From positions 64,001 to 126,843 of IMG/VR virus record IMGVR_UViG_3300021963_000042: 62,843 bases of DNA. The stretch is one strand, 5' to 3'. The notes beneath the pieces were generated by a model, which made no database searches, had not been told where the DNA came from, and worked only from the letters and a program-made list of their open reading frames with translations. A program made the position numbers and the translations under genes. Each line of letters opens with the position of its first letter. Position 1 is the first letter of the stretch. This document shows positions 1 to 10,188 of this stretch, piece after piece. Origin of the DNA: a virus.

Positions 1-784
1 GTCCGTTACCGTTGGTAACAACGATTCTACCTGTAGTTCCAGCAATAGTTCTGGCAGTAACACCAGCATCTCCATTCTTGACGATCATACCACGACTTGC
101 AGTCGTTAAACCAGAAACAGAAGATAGAATGGAAGCCTGAGGTTGAACGTCAGTACCGATAACTACACCGAGTGTAGAACGACCAGCAGCTGCATCTGCA
201 TCATCTATTAAGCTGCGACCGAATGCTGTAAATGTTGCAAGCGCAGCAGTAGCAGATCCAGTGAAATATGGTAATCTATCAGCAGCAGAAGTAAGACCAG
301 CCAAAGCTGCCAATTCAGCATCATATGCTTGAACGTCAGTACCAATAGCCAAACCTAAGTTAGTTCTCGCTCCAGTAGCTGTAGTAGAACCAGTACCACC
401 AGCTGCAATGGGAATAGATCCGCCAGCGATAGTAATAGAACCAACAGAAACAGCGCCACTGAAAGTTGCAGAAGTTCCAGCTAATGCGCCAGAAAGTATA
501 AGCGAGTTTAGAGCAGTGTTACCAGAGGCATCACGTGTAACTACTGAACTCTTATCTGCAACAGAAGGTAGAGTAGCAGAAGTATTCAGTCCATCCAGCA
601 AGTCAGCATCTAGACCAGAAGCAGCACCATCAACAGTGATGAGTTTTGCTAAAACGTCCGCTGCATTGTAGCTCGTTGCTGTTAACTTTGTTCCCAACTC
701 GGTATTCAAGTTGGTAAAGTTTGCATCAACTTCGGTGTTTGTAAGGGGAGAACCCTTGGATTGTCTTAAAACGAGTGTCGCCAT
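1..784 (-). CDS. Tail fibre protein, N-terminal part (cut by window edge)
   Basis: The reverse strand reads openly from an ATG at 784 to the window edge, so the C-terminus is missing. It begins MATLVLRQSKGSPLTNTEVD, an N-terminus typical of fibre proteins of T4-like marine and freshwater phages. It continues with Ala/Gly/Thr/Ser-rich, low-complexity repeats, including two copies of a LGxxIGTDVQ unit. Such proteins form trimeric fibres that contact the host surface. It is the last gene of the baseplate block, just downstream of a small coiled-coil protein. The N-terminal match is recognised by eye; receptor specificity cannot be judged without the C-terminus. Confidence 0.75.
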   Translation of the reverse strand, partial: MATLVLRQSKGSPLTNTEVDANFTNLNTELGTKLTATSYNAADVLAKLITVDGAASGLDADLLDGLNTSATLPSVADKSSVVTRDASGNTALNSLILSGALAGTSATFSGAVSVGSITIAGGSIPIAAGGTGSTTATGARTNLGLAIGTDVQAYDAELAALAGLTSAADRLPYFTGSATAALATFTAFGRSLIDDADAAAGRSTLGVVIGTDVQPQASILSSVSGLTTASRGMIVKNGDAGVTARTIAGTTGRIVVTNGNG

Positions 785-800
785 TATTTTCCCTTAGTTA

Positions 801-1025
801 TCAGCGATCTTTTATTAGCAAAGCTAACATCTGTTTGATCTCAGATATTTCTGATTTTAAATTATTTAGTTCTTGTCTTTGCGTAGACATTTCTTCTTTT
901 TCAGCCAAAACCGCATTTCTACGAGCCATATATTCCTGGTATTCGGTCATGCTGGTATTGATGACAGCCTTGCTAGAAGAGTCTCTAACCAAACTGTCAT
1001 GTCCCTGAACTTTTAAATATTCCAT
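801..1025 (-). CDS. Small coiled-coil virion-region protein
   Basis: A 74-residue protein starting MEYLKVQGHDSLVRD, with a C-terminal half rich in Glu, Lys and Leu heptads that should form a coiled coil. The ATG at 1025 overlaps the stop of the upstream 2026-aa gene (TAATG), so this start is preferred to an in-frame ATG nine bases earlier. Small proteins with this beginning are common next to fibre genes in cyanophage-type T4 relatives. The function is not known to me; an accessory or chaperone for the fibre is only a guess from position. Confidence 0.7.
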   Translation of the reverse strand: MEYLKVQGHDSLVRDSSSKAVINTSMTEYQEYMARRNAVLAEKEEMSTQRQELNNLKSEISEIKQMLALLIKDR

Positions 1026-4000
1026 TATGCGCAAGCAATAATTCTTAGATCTTTGATTCTTGGAATCGCAGAACTGTTAGTAGATTTCATAGCCAACTTA
1101 ATCTGAAGAGAATCAAACGGACTCAATCCTGTGATTGAATAGTCTACATCATAAAACTTCTCATCGCCGACCTCTGTTTTTACAACAGTTCCAGTTGGTG
1201 TAGCTAGAGTATATTTAGTTTTATCCAGATTACCAGTCCCCAAAGTAGTCTTATAATATACCTCAACATCAGCTGCCGAAGGAATATTTGCAGAATAGCG
1301 AACCTTAATGAATGTAGAAGGTAAGGCTAACTTAATCGCTTTGGTAACATATTTTGACGATGTAGAAGAACCCAATGGGGAAATATCGTCAGTGAATAGG
1401 TTAATTGTAGAGAAAGTTTGAGCACTAGTGCTTGTAGTTTCTGCTGTTGGGAATGTTCCAGATACAGTCAAAGTACAAGTAGTTCCATCGTCTACAACGC
1501 TGGTAACCAGATATGAACCGCTATTTCCAGTTCCACCCATAACTACCTGGATCCACTGACCAACCGCAACTGTTTGCATCAGAGTGCGGACTGTAGAGTT
1601 TGTAGAAGTTATTGTAGAACCACCAGCCGTAACAGACCAAGCACCAGTAGCTCCTGTGAACAGAGTCACATAATCTACAGGAGTGACGTCCATATTAGCG
1701 TGGCTAGGCTTATTGATTCTATTGTTAATAGCAACTAAACTGACACGGCTTGTATCAATAACTGGCGATAGGGAAGAGTTTGTAGAAGACAAGTTAACAG
1801 ACATAGTCAACGACTTATTTCCCGAAAGAAGGAAGTTCTCGTTTGTCTCAGAGCAAATTACTCTTGGAGTACCCCAGTTGTTGTTTTCGTTGCCTAAGCA
1901 ACTCACAAAACTAACATCCTGAATGTATGGAACTTCTACGCCATCAATAGACTTACCTGTAGTGCTCTTAACTGAGAACGTAGTATTAGTGTCAGAGAAA
2001 TTCTGAACTTGAGCAATTGGGTTGAACAGATCATACATAATCTGTCCAGTAGCTCTTACTGTAGTTCCACCGAAGTATCCAGTAGAAGTTGCGTTAGACG
2101 TAGAAGTGATGGTATAAGAATCCAAGTCTACGTTTGAAACAACTTTAGTTCCATTAATCTGAGTGGCAGCAATACCTGCAATAGTAGAAGCAACCCCAGT
2201 GATTGTAACTTTAGAACCTTCTGTTAAGCCATGGTTTGTATGCCAAACACGAATAATGTTAGAACCAGTTGTAACCTGTAGTGGATTATTTTCCAGAGTT
2301 GTATATGGCAGAACGTCATTAACGAACTGAACAGTACCAACACCAGAGATATCGAACTCGGCACGATAGATCTTGAACATCAAGTCCTGAGTTTGGTCAG
2401 TAGTCCAAGTAGATGCGTTCTGAGACTTGAACAGAGAACCAAGATAAGGTTGTTCAGAAATAGTACGAGTTGTTCCTGGGATCATATCACCCATCTGAGA
2501 AATCCAACACTTATAGTTGTTAGAGTCAGAAATCAAAACGATACAGTATTCAGATGCGTCCTGAACATATACAGGAGAAGGGAATGTAAATGACGTTGGT
2601 GTATCATACTTTGCTGTAGTTACGCCATCCAAATCAACAGTATTATTTGAAATGTTAACTTGACTTGGGTTCAACGTCACACGTGAGAATGGTAGAACAC
2701 GTTTACCTGGATATCCGTTAACAACGTCACGGATCTCAAGGGTAACTGGGATACGGTCGTCTTTAGTTGCAAAGAAAATGTCAACCTTAGTTAAGAACGC
2801 ACCACCCTTGTTATCAACCAAGAATGTCTGAGCAAGTGGATCGTACCAACCACTATCTGCAATTACACGATTGCTAGTTTCAATAATAGTTCGGCTATCT
2901 CCAACAACCTCTTGTACCAACTCAGCGTTTCTAACCGCATTAACTGTTGCTTGTTTAGTTTCAACAATACCTTCTGCACGATAAGAAGCACGACCACGAG
3001 AAGTGTATTCACCAGTGGCAGTAACAGAGTCAATCAATTTGAACTCACGAGTTCCAGTACGGAAACGAACCGCATCAGTATTTGGAATGTTAAAGATTAA
3101 ATCAACATTACCGTTCTTGTTTGTAACGATATCGCTACCAACAGTCTTCAAAGAAATTGATGTAACAGTTCCAGTAGCATTACTTGTAGAACCAGTAATC
3201 TGTTCGTTAGCTTGGAATGTTCCAATTACGTTAGCCACGTACATGGCTTTAATGCCAGTATCTGGATCAGTTTCTAGACCAGTAACAACTGCCGTCGCAC
3301 CAGAAGTAACACCCGTGATAACATCACCACGAGTCAAACAGCTCTGGGAGTCACCATTAATACGGCGAGCGTTTTCAGAAGAAAGACCGCCAACGATATT
3401 TTCCCAGAAGAAAGTTCCAGATCCAGCAGTATAAGTTATCTTAGATGTTGGAGTGATATAAGAACCAATGCTTACATCATCAAAGTATGCATAGAATTTA
3501 GTTGATGGTTTTAAACCACGAACTTGAACTAAGATATTTCTAGAACGAATGTATGGAATGATTGCAGTAGAAACAACACGATCAGAAATAGTCTGACGAT
3601 CAATCTTCTGAACTAAGTTGGTTTTAATACCAGTTCTTGCTTGTCCAAAAGTTTGAGCAGTTTGTTCATATGTTACAGTTCTACGTGGACCGCCACCTTG
3701 GGTTTCAGACCATGCACCTCTAGATACTGGTGTTCCTGCCCACTGTGTTTGCCAAGCATTCCAAACAGTACCCAGCGCATTAGCTCTTTGCGCTAATGTA
3801 GAAATAGTTGTGAAGTTACCTTCAACATTATTGACAATATCTGGTCTGCGTTCAGTCTCGAACCACTCATCGCTAGCAGGGGTAAGTTTAACGTCGCCAA
3901 TGAAAGTGAATACTGCGAATGGATTGATGTTTTCTAAACGAGAACCGAACTCTTGTTTAACCAATGGTACGTGACTCAAAATAGGTAGAGTGATGACATC

Positions 4001-7000
4001 ACCACTAACTTTATACATTGAAGCGCTACGTTGAGAATCGTTAATATTCTTCTCAATCATATTCACGTTCTTCATTGAGAAATATGGACGCAACTCGCCA
4101 TTTTCCATATCAACAGAACACATGTAATCTGGAGAAGAAACTCCACCTACCGCATGTCCTGCAAAGTTGTCAACAATGAAACCATTCTTCAAACGATCAA
4201 GACCGCTAGAATCTGTAATCTTCATAGTCTCAGTAGACTGTTCTAACAGAGACAATGTAGTATAGTATTCTAGGTTGTCAATACGTTTTTCCAACTTACC
4301 AATGTCACGCATTGTGTAACGCTTATTGTCTTGCTTCTCGGCTTGCACAGAGTTTGTAGCAGGAGTATATGCGTCTAGAGATAATTTGTAAAGAACGATA
4401 CCTGTAGATGGGTCAGCAGGATCACCTGGAGTTAGAGATGAAGATCCTGAAATGCTGAAGAAGTTACCGTTAATGTCAACAGCAATTTTCTCTTTTCGTG
4501 GCAAATAATATGTGAAGTCTGCAGTTACGTTTGAACCACGTTTAGGTAAGTTAGTTGGTGTAAGTGTAATACCATCATCATTCATTCTTGGACGGAAATC
4601 TAAACCATCTCTTAATGTAGCTGGGATTTCAGTATATGCAACTGTTGAAGGGTATGAACTTACAGAACAGTAATCGCCGTTAGAATGGTTGAAATATTCA
4701 AACTCGACTATAATTGGAGCAGATGGTGGAATGTAACCATCTCTCAATACAATAGAACACAAATCATAGTGAGTGTTACGCTGTCCATTGTCGAAGTCAT
4801 AACGATCAGAGATATCGATAGTATATGTTCCAGTTGGAGAAGAGAAAGAACCTGTGTCCATCTTCACGCTGGTCAATTTCCATCCATCAGCTTTACCAAG
4901 GTATAATCTTGTTGGGCTTGCAGTAGCCAAAGTTGTAAATGTCTTTGTTGCGCCAGTTACAAGAGTTTTAGTTTTCTCAGTAGAAAGAGAACCAGTCTTG
5001 TTAACAGCTGCTACAACAGTAATAGTTTGTCCGTTGTAAGCAGTGCTGATAGTAATAGAACAGCTTGTGCCGTTGTTAGCTACAGCAGTTGGTAGAATAA
5101 CATCACCATTGCTATTGCTTGTTAGAATATAGTTTCCAGTTACAGCGCCAGAAGCGAAAGAACCAGAAGAAGTAGAGATCTGAACCACACCAGCTGTACA
5201 AGTGGCAGAGAACACACCCATAACAGTATATGCAGTGTCATTAGTTCCAGTAGAACCTCTTAAACTGCGAACAGTTGGATAAGGTAATTTAAAGATAAGA
5301 GTATCTTTATCAGAGTCTACAATTTTACTCTTGATTAAAGAGTATGCAGAACCAGTTGCAGTTAAACTAGTTCCAAGTGTTAAAGATGTTTGTGAAGCGA
5401 TAGAAGCAACACGGTAACCAGAACCACCAACATAAATGTAGTCACCAGCCACCAAATCAGTCAAGAAAGAAGTACCAGTACCTGTTACAGTAGTACCTGC
5501 TGCAGTAACAGAACCGATTAAAGGTGTTGTGATTGGGCTAACGTCTGCAGTGAAGCCCCAGCTAGTCAATTCAAGTTGTTTAACGTGTCTGTTAAATTCC
5601 TTACCAGCATTCATTGTAATATTGTACAAGAATATTTTGTAAGTCGCTGCAACTGAACCGATGGTTCCATTATCCCACTCGATAGCACGAACACGAGCAG
5701 TACCAATAATATTACCTGCTGCAACATCACGTGTTACAGTTAACTGATCACGCAAGTTAATCAAACCATTAGTGGTGATAGGTGGCGTGCCGTACAGGTT
5801 TGTTATTACAACATAACTACCCATTTCAGGATACAAATATGCATTATCTGCTTGAGAGTACTCACGTGCTTTAGACACTGCTACATACTCAGTTCCTGTT
5901 TTTTCAACTTCATAGCCACGAACGTATGCTTTACCTGGCTCGAGACCAATTGCAAGTTTACTTTCATCACCATTAATGTAGATACCACGATTGTAGTAAG
6001 GTGAAGTAGTATACTGCCAATTGATACCAGTATTACCTGGACCGTCATATGCGGAGCTAGAAGTGTGAGTCGGAGCAGTAGAAGCTGTTGTGCCACTGTT
6101 TTTAGCAACATATGTATTGCTACCATTGGTAACTACGTCGCCGATAAGAACTGCTGTGTTGGCAGTCCACGCACCTCGTTTATTATTTCTGTGCTCACGA
6201 ATGTCGATACCGAAGTCACGAACAGTATAGTCGCCAGATTCATCATAAGTACGACGAGCAAGAGTTTTTTCTAGTTCTGCATACTCAGTTTTGTTAACAA
6301 TTTTCTGATTAACACCCTCATCAGTTCTCAATAATTCGATAAAGTCTTTATCTGCAATATCAGTTAATGAAAGTTTGGTTAGTGTTAAATCGATATAATA
6401 ACGATGTGCACCTGGAGCAGCAAAGTTATAGCTGTTCTGTGCGTTGTCTAGAAGTTGTTCGTTGTCTTCTGGAGTTACAATAGATTCAGTAACTTTCAAA
6501 CCAACACGGTAAGAAGGGGCTACGCTATATTTCTCAAGAATGATAGATTGTTGTGCACAAAGAACGAAGAATCCGTTAACGAAATAAACACCTCGTTCAA
6601 TTGTACAGATAGAACCTTGTCCTGTTGCAGAATCTGCTACAGCTTGGAAAGAGTACAAACCATCTTCAGTGGTAATTACTTCTCCATTAGCGAATCTCTT
6701 TGTTGTTCCATTGTTACCTGAGTTTACATAGCGAACATAAAGAGTTGTTGGATCTGTTGGGCTAGAACTCTGAGTCTTGATGACAGTAGCCTTTAGCGAC
6801 TGAGCCTGTCCAACAATAGTTGCGTTTTCCAACTGATTGATGAAGGTTTCAACAGCTACACCATTATACAGAGGTACAAGTTTAATATACTCAGCATTCA
6901 AATCTAAAGAGATTTGTCCAGGAATAACCATCGCACCTTGTTTAAACAGATGGTTACCTGTTCGTGCGATTTGCTGTTGTAAAATTGTTTGTAGTTGGGT

Positions 7001-7105
7001 TAACTCACGAGCCTGAACAGCGAATGAAGGACGAAACAAAATTCGATAGAATTTATCATCCTCAGCGTAGTCATCATTATATGGTTCGGTATTGAAATCG
7101 ATCAT
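1025..7105 (-). CDS. Giant DUF4815-type baseplate/fibre structural protein
   Basis: A 2026-aa protein. The N-terminus (FNTEPYNDDY, then RPSFAVQARELTQLQTILQQ) is the hallmark of the DUF4815 virion proteins of T4-like phages, usually annotated as gp10-like or fibre proteins. Around residue 310 there is a short module AWTANTAVLIGDVV...YVAKNSGTTASTAPTH resembling a carbohydrate-binding repeat also seen in the gp8-like protein. The remainder is Thr/Ser/Gly-rich beta structure with no enzymatic motif. It lies after gp8 in the position of T4 genes 10-12, so a wedge pin or short-fibre role at the baseplate rim is inferred. An AT-rich palindromic AATAAATA element lies just upstream (7130-7144). Confidence 0.8.
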   Translation of the reverse strand: MIDFNTEPYNDDYAEDDKFYRILFRPSFAVQARELTQLQTILQQQIARTGNHLFKQGAMVIPGQISLDLNAEYIKLVPLYNGVAVETFINQLENATIVGQAQSLKATVIKTQSSSPTDPTTLYVRYVNSGNNGTTKRFANGEVITTEDGLYSFQAVADSATGQGSICTIERGVYFVNGFFVLCAQQSIILEKYSVAPSYRVGLKVTESIVTPEDNEQLLDNAQNSYNFAAPGAHRYYIDLTLTKLSLTDIADKDFIELLRTDEGVNQKIVNKTEYAELEKTLARRTYDESGDYTVRDFGIDIREHRNNKRGAWTANTAVLIGDVVTNGSNTYVAKNSGTTASTAPTHTSSSAYDGPGNTGINWQYTTSPYYNRGIYINGDESKLAIGLEPGKAYVRGYEVEKTGTEYVAVSKAREYSQADNAYLYPEMGSYVVITNLYGTPPITTNGLINLRDQLTVTRDVAAGNIIGTARVRAIEWDNGTIGSVAATYKIFLYNITMNAGKEFNRHVKQLELTSWGFTADVSPITTPLIGSVTAAGTTVTGTGTSFLTDLVAGDYIYVGGSGYRVASIASQTSLTLGTSLTATGSAYSLIKSKIVDSDKDTLIFKLPYPTVRSLRGSTGTNDTAYTVMGVFSATCTAGVVQISTSSGSFASGAVTGNYILTSNSNGDVILPTAVANNGTSCSITISTAYNGQTITVVAAVNKTGSLSTEKTKTLVTGATKTFTTLATASPTRLYLGKADGWKLTSVKMDTGSFSSPTGTYTIDISDRYDFDNGQRNTHYDLCSIVLRDGYIPPSAPIIVEFEYFNHSNGDYCSVSSYPSTVAYTEIPATLRDGLDFRPRMNDDGITLTPTNLPKRGSNVTADFTYYLPRKEKIAVDINGNFFSISGSSSLTPGDPADPSTGIVLYKLSLDAYTPATNSVQAEKQDNKRYTMRDIGKLEKRIDNLEYYTTLSLLEQSTETMKITDSSGLDRLKNGFIVDNFAGHAVGGVSSPDYMCSVDMENGELRPYFSMKNVNMIEKNINDSQRSASMYKVSGDVITLPILSHVPLVKQEFGSRLENINPFAVFTFIGDVKLTPASDEWFETERRPDIVNNVEGNFTTISTLAQRANALGTVWNAWQTQWAGTPVSRGAWSETQGGGPRRTVTYEQTAQTFGQARTGIKTNLVQKIDRQTISDRVVSTAIIPYIRSRNILVQVRGLKPSTKFYAYFDDVSIGSYITPTSKITYTAGSGTFFWENIVGGLSSENARRINGDSQSCLTRGDVITGVTSGATAVVTGLETDPDTGIKAMYVANVIGTFQANEQITGSTSNATGTVTSISLKTVGSDIVTNKNGNVDLIFNIPNTDAVRFRTGTREFKLIDSVTATGEYTSRGRASYRAEGIVETKQATVNAVRNAELVQEVVGDSRTIIETSNRVIADSGWYDPLAQTFLVDNKGGAFLTKVDIFFATKDDRIPVTLEIRDVVNGYPGKRVLPFSRVTLNPSQVNISNNTVDLDGVTTAKYDTPTSFTFPSPVYVQDASEYCIVLISDSNNYKCWISQMGDMIPGTTRTISEQPYLGSLFKSQNASTWTTDQTQDLMFKIYRAEFDISGVGTVQFVNDVLPYTTLENNPLQVTTGSNIIRVWHTNHGLTEGSKVTITGVASTIAGIAATQINGTKVVSNVDLDSYTITSTSNATSTGYFGGTTVRATGQIMYDLFNPIAQVQNFSDTNTTFSVKSTTGKSIDGVEVPYIQDVSFVSCLGNENNNWGTPRVICSETNENFLLSGNKSLTMSVNLSSTNSSLSPVIDTSRVSLVAINNRINKPSHANMDVTPVDYVTLFTGATGAWSVTAGGSTITSTNSTVRTLMQTVAVGQWIQVVMGGTGNSGSYLVTSVVDDGTTCTLTVSGTFPTAETTSTSAQTFSTINLFTDDISPLGSSTSSKYVTKAIKLALPSTFIKVRYSANIPSAADVEVYYKTTLGTGNLDKTKYTLATPTGTVVKTEVGDEKFYDVDYSITGLSPFDSLQIKLAMKSTNSSAIPRIKDLRIIACA

Positions 7106-7143
7106 CGTTTACTCTATCTTTAAAGATTAATTGCTAATATTTA

Positions 7144-9717
7144 TTAGAATTTTATAACAGTTCTAAGAGTAACTGTTTGGTCAGCCGTCGGGGTGAATGC
7201 TTGCTTGTTGTCTATAAACAGAAGCTCACCCGAATATTTATCAACTGTTGGAGGCGTCACTCCAGCAACACTGAATGTATTTGAAGAATCATTAGTGAAA
7301 ACAGAACCAACAGTTGGCACAGCATTATCTAGCGATTGAACTAAAGCAGAAGTAGAACTCAAGTTAACGATTCTAAATCTTCTATTAGTTGGAGCCAAGT
7401 AGATAATCTGGTCTTGAGCGAATTGAGCTAAGTTAATAGCACCATTCACAACCCAGCAACCAGAAAGTGCAGCTGCTTCCGTATTATACGTTGAAGCATA
7501 CTTACGTGGATTCTTGATAATACCAACTTGACGGAAGTCGTTATTAACTGAGAATCCTTGGTTAAGGTCTTTGGAGATGTTAGTGTAGAACATCAAAGAT
7601 CGTGCATAAAGACCTGCAATAGAATTTTTACCATGGCCACCAAAGTCTGTCATAATAGCACGAGCCTTAGCACCAAAGCCACCGCCACTAATTGTAACTT
7701 TAGCCCAACGATATCCTTGACCGTAGCTGGTCATTGTAATTTTAGTAACTTTACCGTTGACAACAGTTGCAGTAGCAGCAGCACCAGTGCCATCACCATC
7801 GATAGTCACTGTAGCACCAGAATATCCAAAGCCACCAGAAGTGACTCTGCATGACATAATTCTTCCATCAACAGTTAACAATTCTGTGTTAGCTTGTAAT
7901 GTAGAAACATCGCCTGGAGATAAATCTGCAGAAAGGGCTGCATCAGTGCCATCACCAGTTACTGATAGGTTAGCATATGTGTATCCAACACCACCATTTT
8001 CAATCTGAATCCCAACCAATGCGCCACCACTTAAAATTGGCAATAGTTTCGCTTCAGATTTAGTTCCAGATAGATAAGCCGCAGCACCAGTGCCTGCAGA
8101 TACAGGAGCAATAGTTACTGTTGGTAGAGAAGAATAACCAGCACCGTATCTCATGATTACAGTACCAGTCGCTGGAGAACCAGCATATGTTAATGTTGCA
8201 GTACCATTAGCAACAGCGCCAGTAGTATGAGTCGGCGCAGTAGAACTAGTAGTACCTGCAGTAGTTACAGTGTATAAACGACTTGAATAAAAAATCTGAG
8301 TTCCAACTGTATACGCAGTATTAGCTGCCCACTGTGTACCAAAAACTACTGATGGGATGCTTGTGAAATTGTCACCAGCGTCGCTGATAACTACATAAGA
8401 CACAGAAGTGCCAGATGTTACTGCATTAGCAATAACTCCACTACCACCGCCACCTGTGATTGTTACAGCTGGAGCAGAAGTATATCCAGAACCACCTGAG
8501 TTTAAGCTAATCTCACGAACAGAACCAATAAGGTTAAGAGCAGTTACTACACCACCTGTTACAGTAGCAGTAGCTTTTGCTGTTGTTCCAATATATTTTA
8601 AAGCAGCTGTTCCGTTTGCAACGATGCCAGACTTATGAGTTGGAGCTGGAGTGTCCAAAACACCAGTAATAGCAACTTCATAGATGTTACCATTATACTT
8701 AACCTTCTGACCAAGCAATACAGAAACACCAGATACCCATGTATTAGCTGAGAACGGATCGCTAAATGTTACAGTTGCGCCAGAAGTATATCCAGAACCA
8801 CCTGAAGTTATTTGATAGCCAGTTAAGAATAGAGGATCGCTCTCACGTGATCCGTCTCCGTTAACAGTAATGTTAGCGTATGTATAATTCTTACCTTGTC
8901 TATCAATCTTAATGGCACTTAATGCACCATTTGAATAGAACTGTCCACGTAGAGCAGTTACAACTGGCATGTAGACGTCAGTAAAGAATTTATTGCGAAG
9001 AGCAATAGGAATACTATACATATACTTCCACATATAACCATCGGGCATAGTTACTGGGTCTACAGTAGTTCCAACTGGTTTATATGTTGAAGCAGAATCA
9101 TTGTTGTTATCTAAACATTTGTATACGTTGTACTCATCTGTGACAACGTAAAACTTGGCGGACTCCATTGTCTTTGCGCCAGTATAAGACTTATTAACAC
9201 GAGCAGAAGCTAATGCGCCTTCACCACCACCGCCAGTTAAAGTTACTGTTGGGTTTGATGTATAACCACGACCATAATTAGTCATAGTGATATCGATTAC
9301 AATACCGTTGGCGATACTTGCCACTGCTGTTGCACCAGTACCTCCACCGCCAGTAATTGTAACTGTTGGTGGATCCGCATAACCGTATCCCCCAGATAGC
9401 AGATTAATGCCATCCAGAGTATCGCTATAATTGTCATCATACATATCATATACTGTGCCAGAAACCCAGTTGATGCGATCGATTACATATGCAACGTCAG
9501 TAGATTTAATTTCCTTCATCGTAATAATTTCATTACGAGTGTCGAAAGTATAATCCGTAGAATCAATTGGATATGGTGGGTTGAGTTCATCATCCCAGGA
9601 CAAAGTTTTGCCCAAGAAGTAATAATAACGAGATTGACGTGTCTGAATCTCGTTATATAAACCTTCAGAGATGGATGTGTGTAACTCTGACTTCAGTAGT
9701 GAGGATGTACTAGACAT
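7144..9717 (-). CDS. 8: Baseplate wedge subunit gp8-like, with a large repeat insertion
   Basis: 857 aa against about 334 aa for T4 gp8. The two ends match gp8. N-terminal: [19 protein letters not shown], and further on [14 protein letters not shown]-terminal: [10 protein letters not shown] and [20 protein letters not shown], equivalent to the SGEMIYMENRPP region of gp8. Between them lie about ten copies of a Gly-rich beta unit ([23 protein letters not shown]), plus two modules like [20 protein letters not shown] that resemble carbohydrate-binding modules. The inserted part probably projects from the wedge. Homology at both ends is confident; the role of the insert is inference. Confidence 0.8.
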   Translation of the reverse strand: MSSTSSLLKSELHTSISEGLYNEIQTRQSRYYYFLGKTLSWDDELNPPYPIDSTDYTFDTRNEIITMKEIKSTDVAYVIDRINWVSGTVYDMYDDNYSDTLDGINLLSGGYGYADPPTVTITGGGGTGATAVASIANGIVIDITMTNYGRGYTSNPTVTLTGGGGEGALASARVNKSYTGAKTMESAKFYVVTDEYNVYKCLDNNNDSASTYKPVGTTVDPVTMPDGYMWKYMYSIPIALRNKFFTDVYMPVVTALRGQFYSNGALSAIKIDRQGKNYTYANITVNGDGSRESDPLFLTGYQITSGGSGYTSGATVTFSDPFSANTWVSGVSVLLGQKVKYNGNIYEVAITGVLDTPAPTHKSGIVANGTAALKYIGTTAKATATVTGGVVTALNLIGSVREISLNSGGSGYTSAPAVTITGGGGSGVIANAVTSGTSVSYVVISDAGDNFTSIPSVVFGTQWAANTAYTVGTQIFYSSRLYTVTTAGTTSSTAPTHTTGAVANGTATLTYAGSPATGTVIMRYGAGYSSLPTVTIAPVSAGTGAAAYLSGTKSEAKLLPILSGGALVGIQIENGGVGYTYANLSVTGDGTDAALSADLSPGDVSTLQANTELLTVDGRIMSCRVTSGGFGYSGATVTIDGDGTGAAATATVVNGKVTKITMTSYGQGYRWAKVTISGGGFGAKARAIMTDFGGHGKNSIAGLYARSLMFYTNISKDLNQGFSVNNDFRQVGIIKNPRKYASTYNTEAAALSGCWVVNGAINLAQFAQDQIIYLAPTNRRFRIVNLSSTSALVQSLDNAVPTVGSVFTNDSSNTFSVAGVTPPTVDKYSGELLFIDNKQAFTPTADQTVTLRTVIKF

Positions 9718-9735
9718 TTACGCTCTTTTAAAAGA

Positions 9736-10176
9736 TTAGCTTACAGTAACAACCCAAGTAATAGCAATAGTGTCGCTTGCTTGTTTAGTAACAGTTGGGA
9801 AAGTAGTGCGGCACAACATTGTACCAGCAGAGCTTGCATTGAAAATACCAGCTTCAACGATAGCGCCAGTACCAACACCAGCGTTAAATGTAGCTGTATA
9901 AGTAACTTGGTTGTTTGTTGTAGAACCAGTACAAGTAGCACGACCTGCTTCGATAGTTAAAGTGGTGTCAGCAACAGCTGGAGTGGCATTACTCGTGCCG
10001 ATAGCCATGTGAGACATTGGGTTTAAAGTAGTACCAGTCATGCGTGACGCAATAAAGTTCTTACCTGCAGTAACAACTAGGTTTGGTACGTGAATAGAAT
10101 TTTTGATGTTTCCATCAACATCACGGTGAACGATTGTCAATTCACCTTTCATTTTTAAGCCTTCATTTAGATCCAT
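9736..10176 (-). CDS. Phage tail-region structural protein
   Basis: A 146-aa protein starting MDLNEGLKMKGELTIVHRD with a conserved core LVVTAGKNFIASRM, MSHMAIGTSN, EAGIFNASSAGTMLCRTTF. This family is widespread in tail-fibre regions of many phages and is beta-rich with no catalytic motif. An internal ATG eight codons in (MKGEL) is an alternative start. It sits between the gp7-position protein and gp8, so it is probably a small virion component. Exact function unknown. Confidence 0.7.
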   Translation of the reverse strand: MDLNEGLKMKGELTIVHRDVDGNIKNSIHVPNLVVTAGKNFIASRMTGTTLNPMSHMAIGTSNATPAVADTTLTIEAGRATCTGSTTNNQVTYTATFNAGVGTGAIVEAGIFNASSAGTMLCRTTFPTVTKQASDTIAITWVVTVS

Positions 10177-10188
10177 AAGTATCTCCTA

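Noticed and set aside
3003-3434. 143-aa plus-strand frame in the DUF4815 gene
   Set aside because: Repetitive Val/Thr/Pro composition from antisense of Thr/Ser-rich codons; not a gene.
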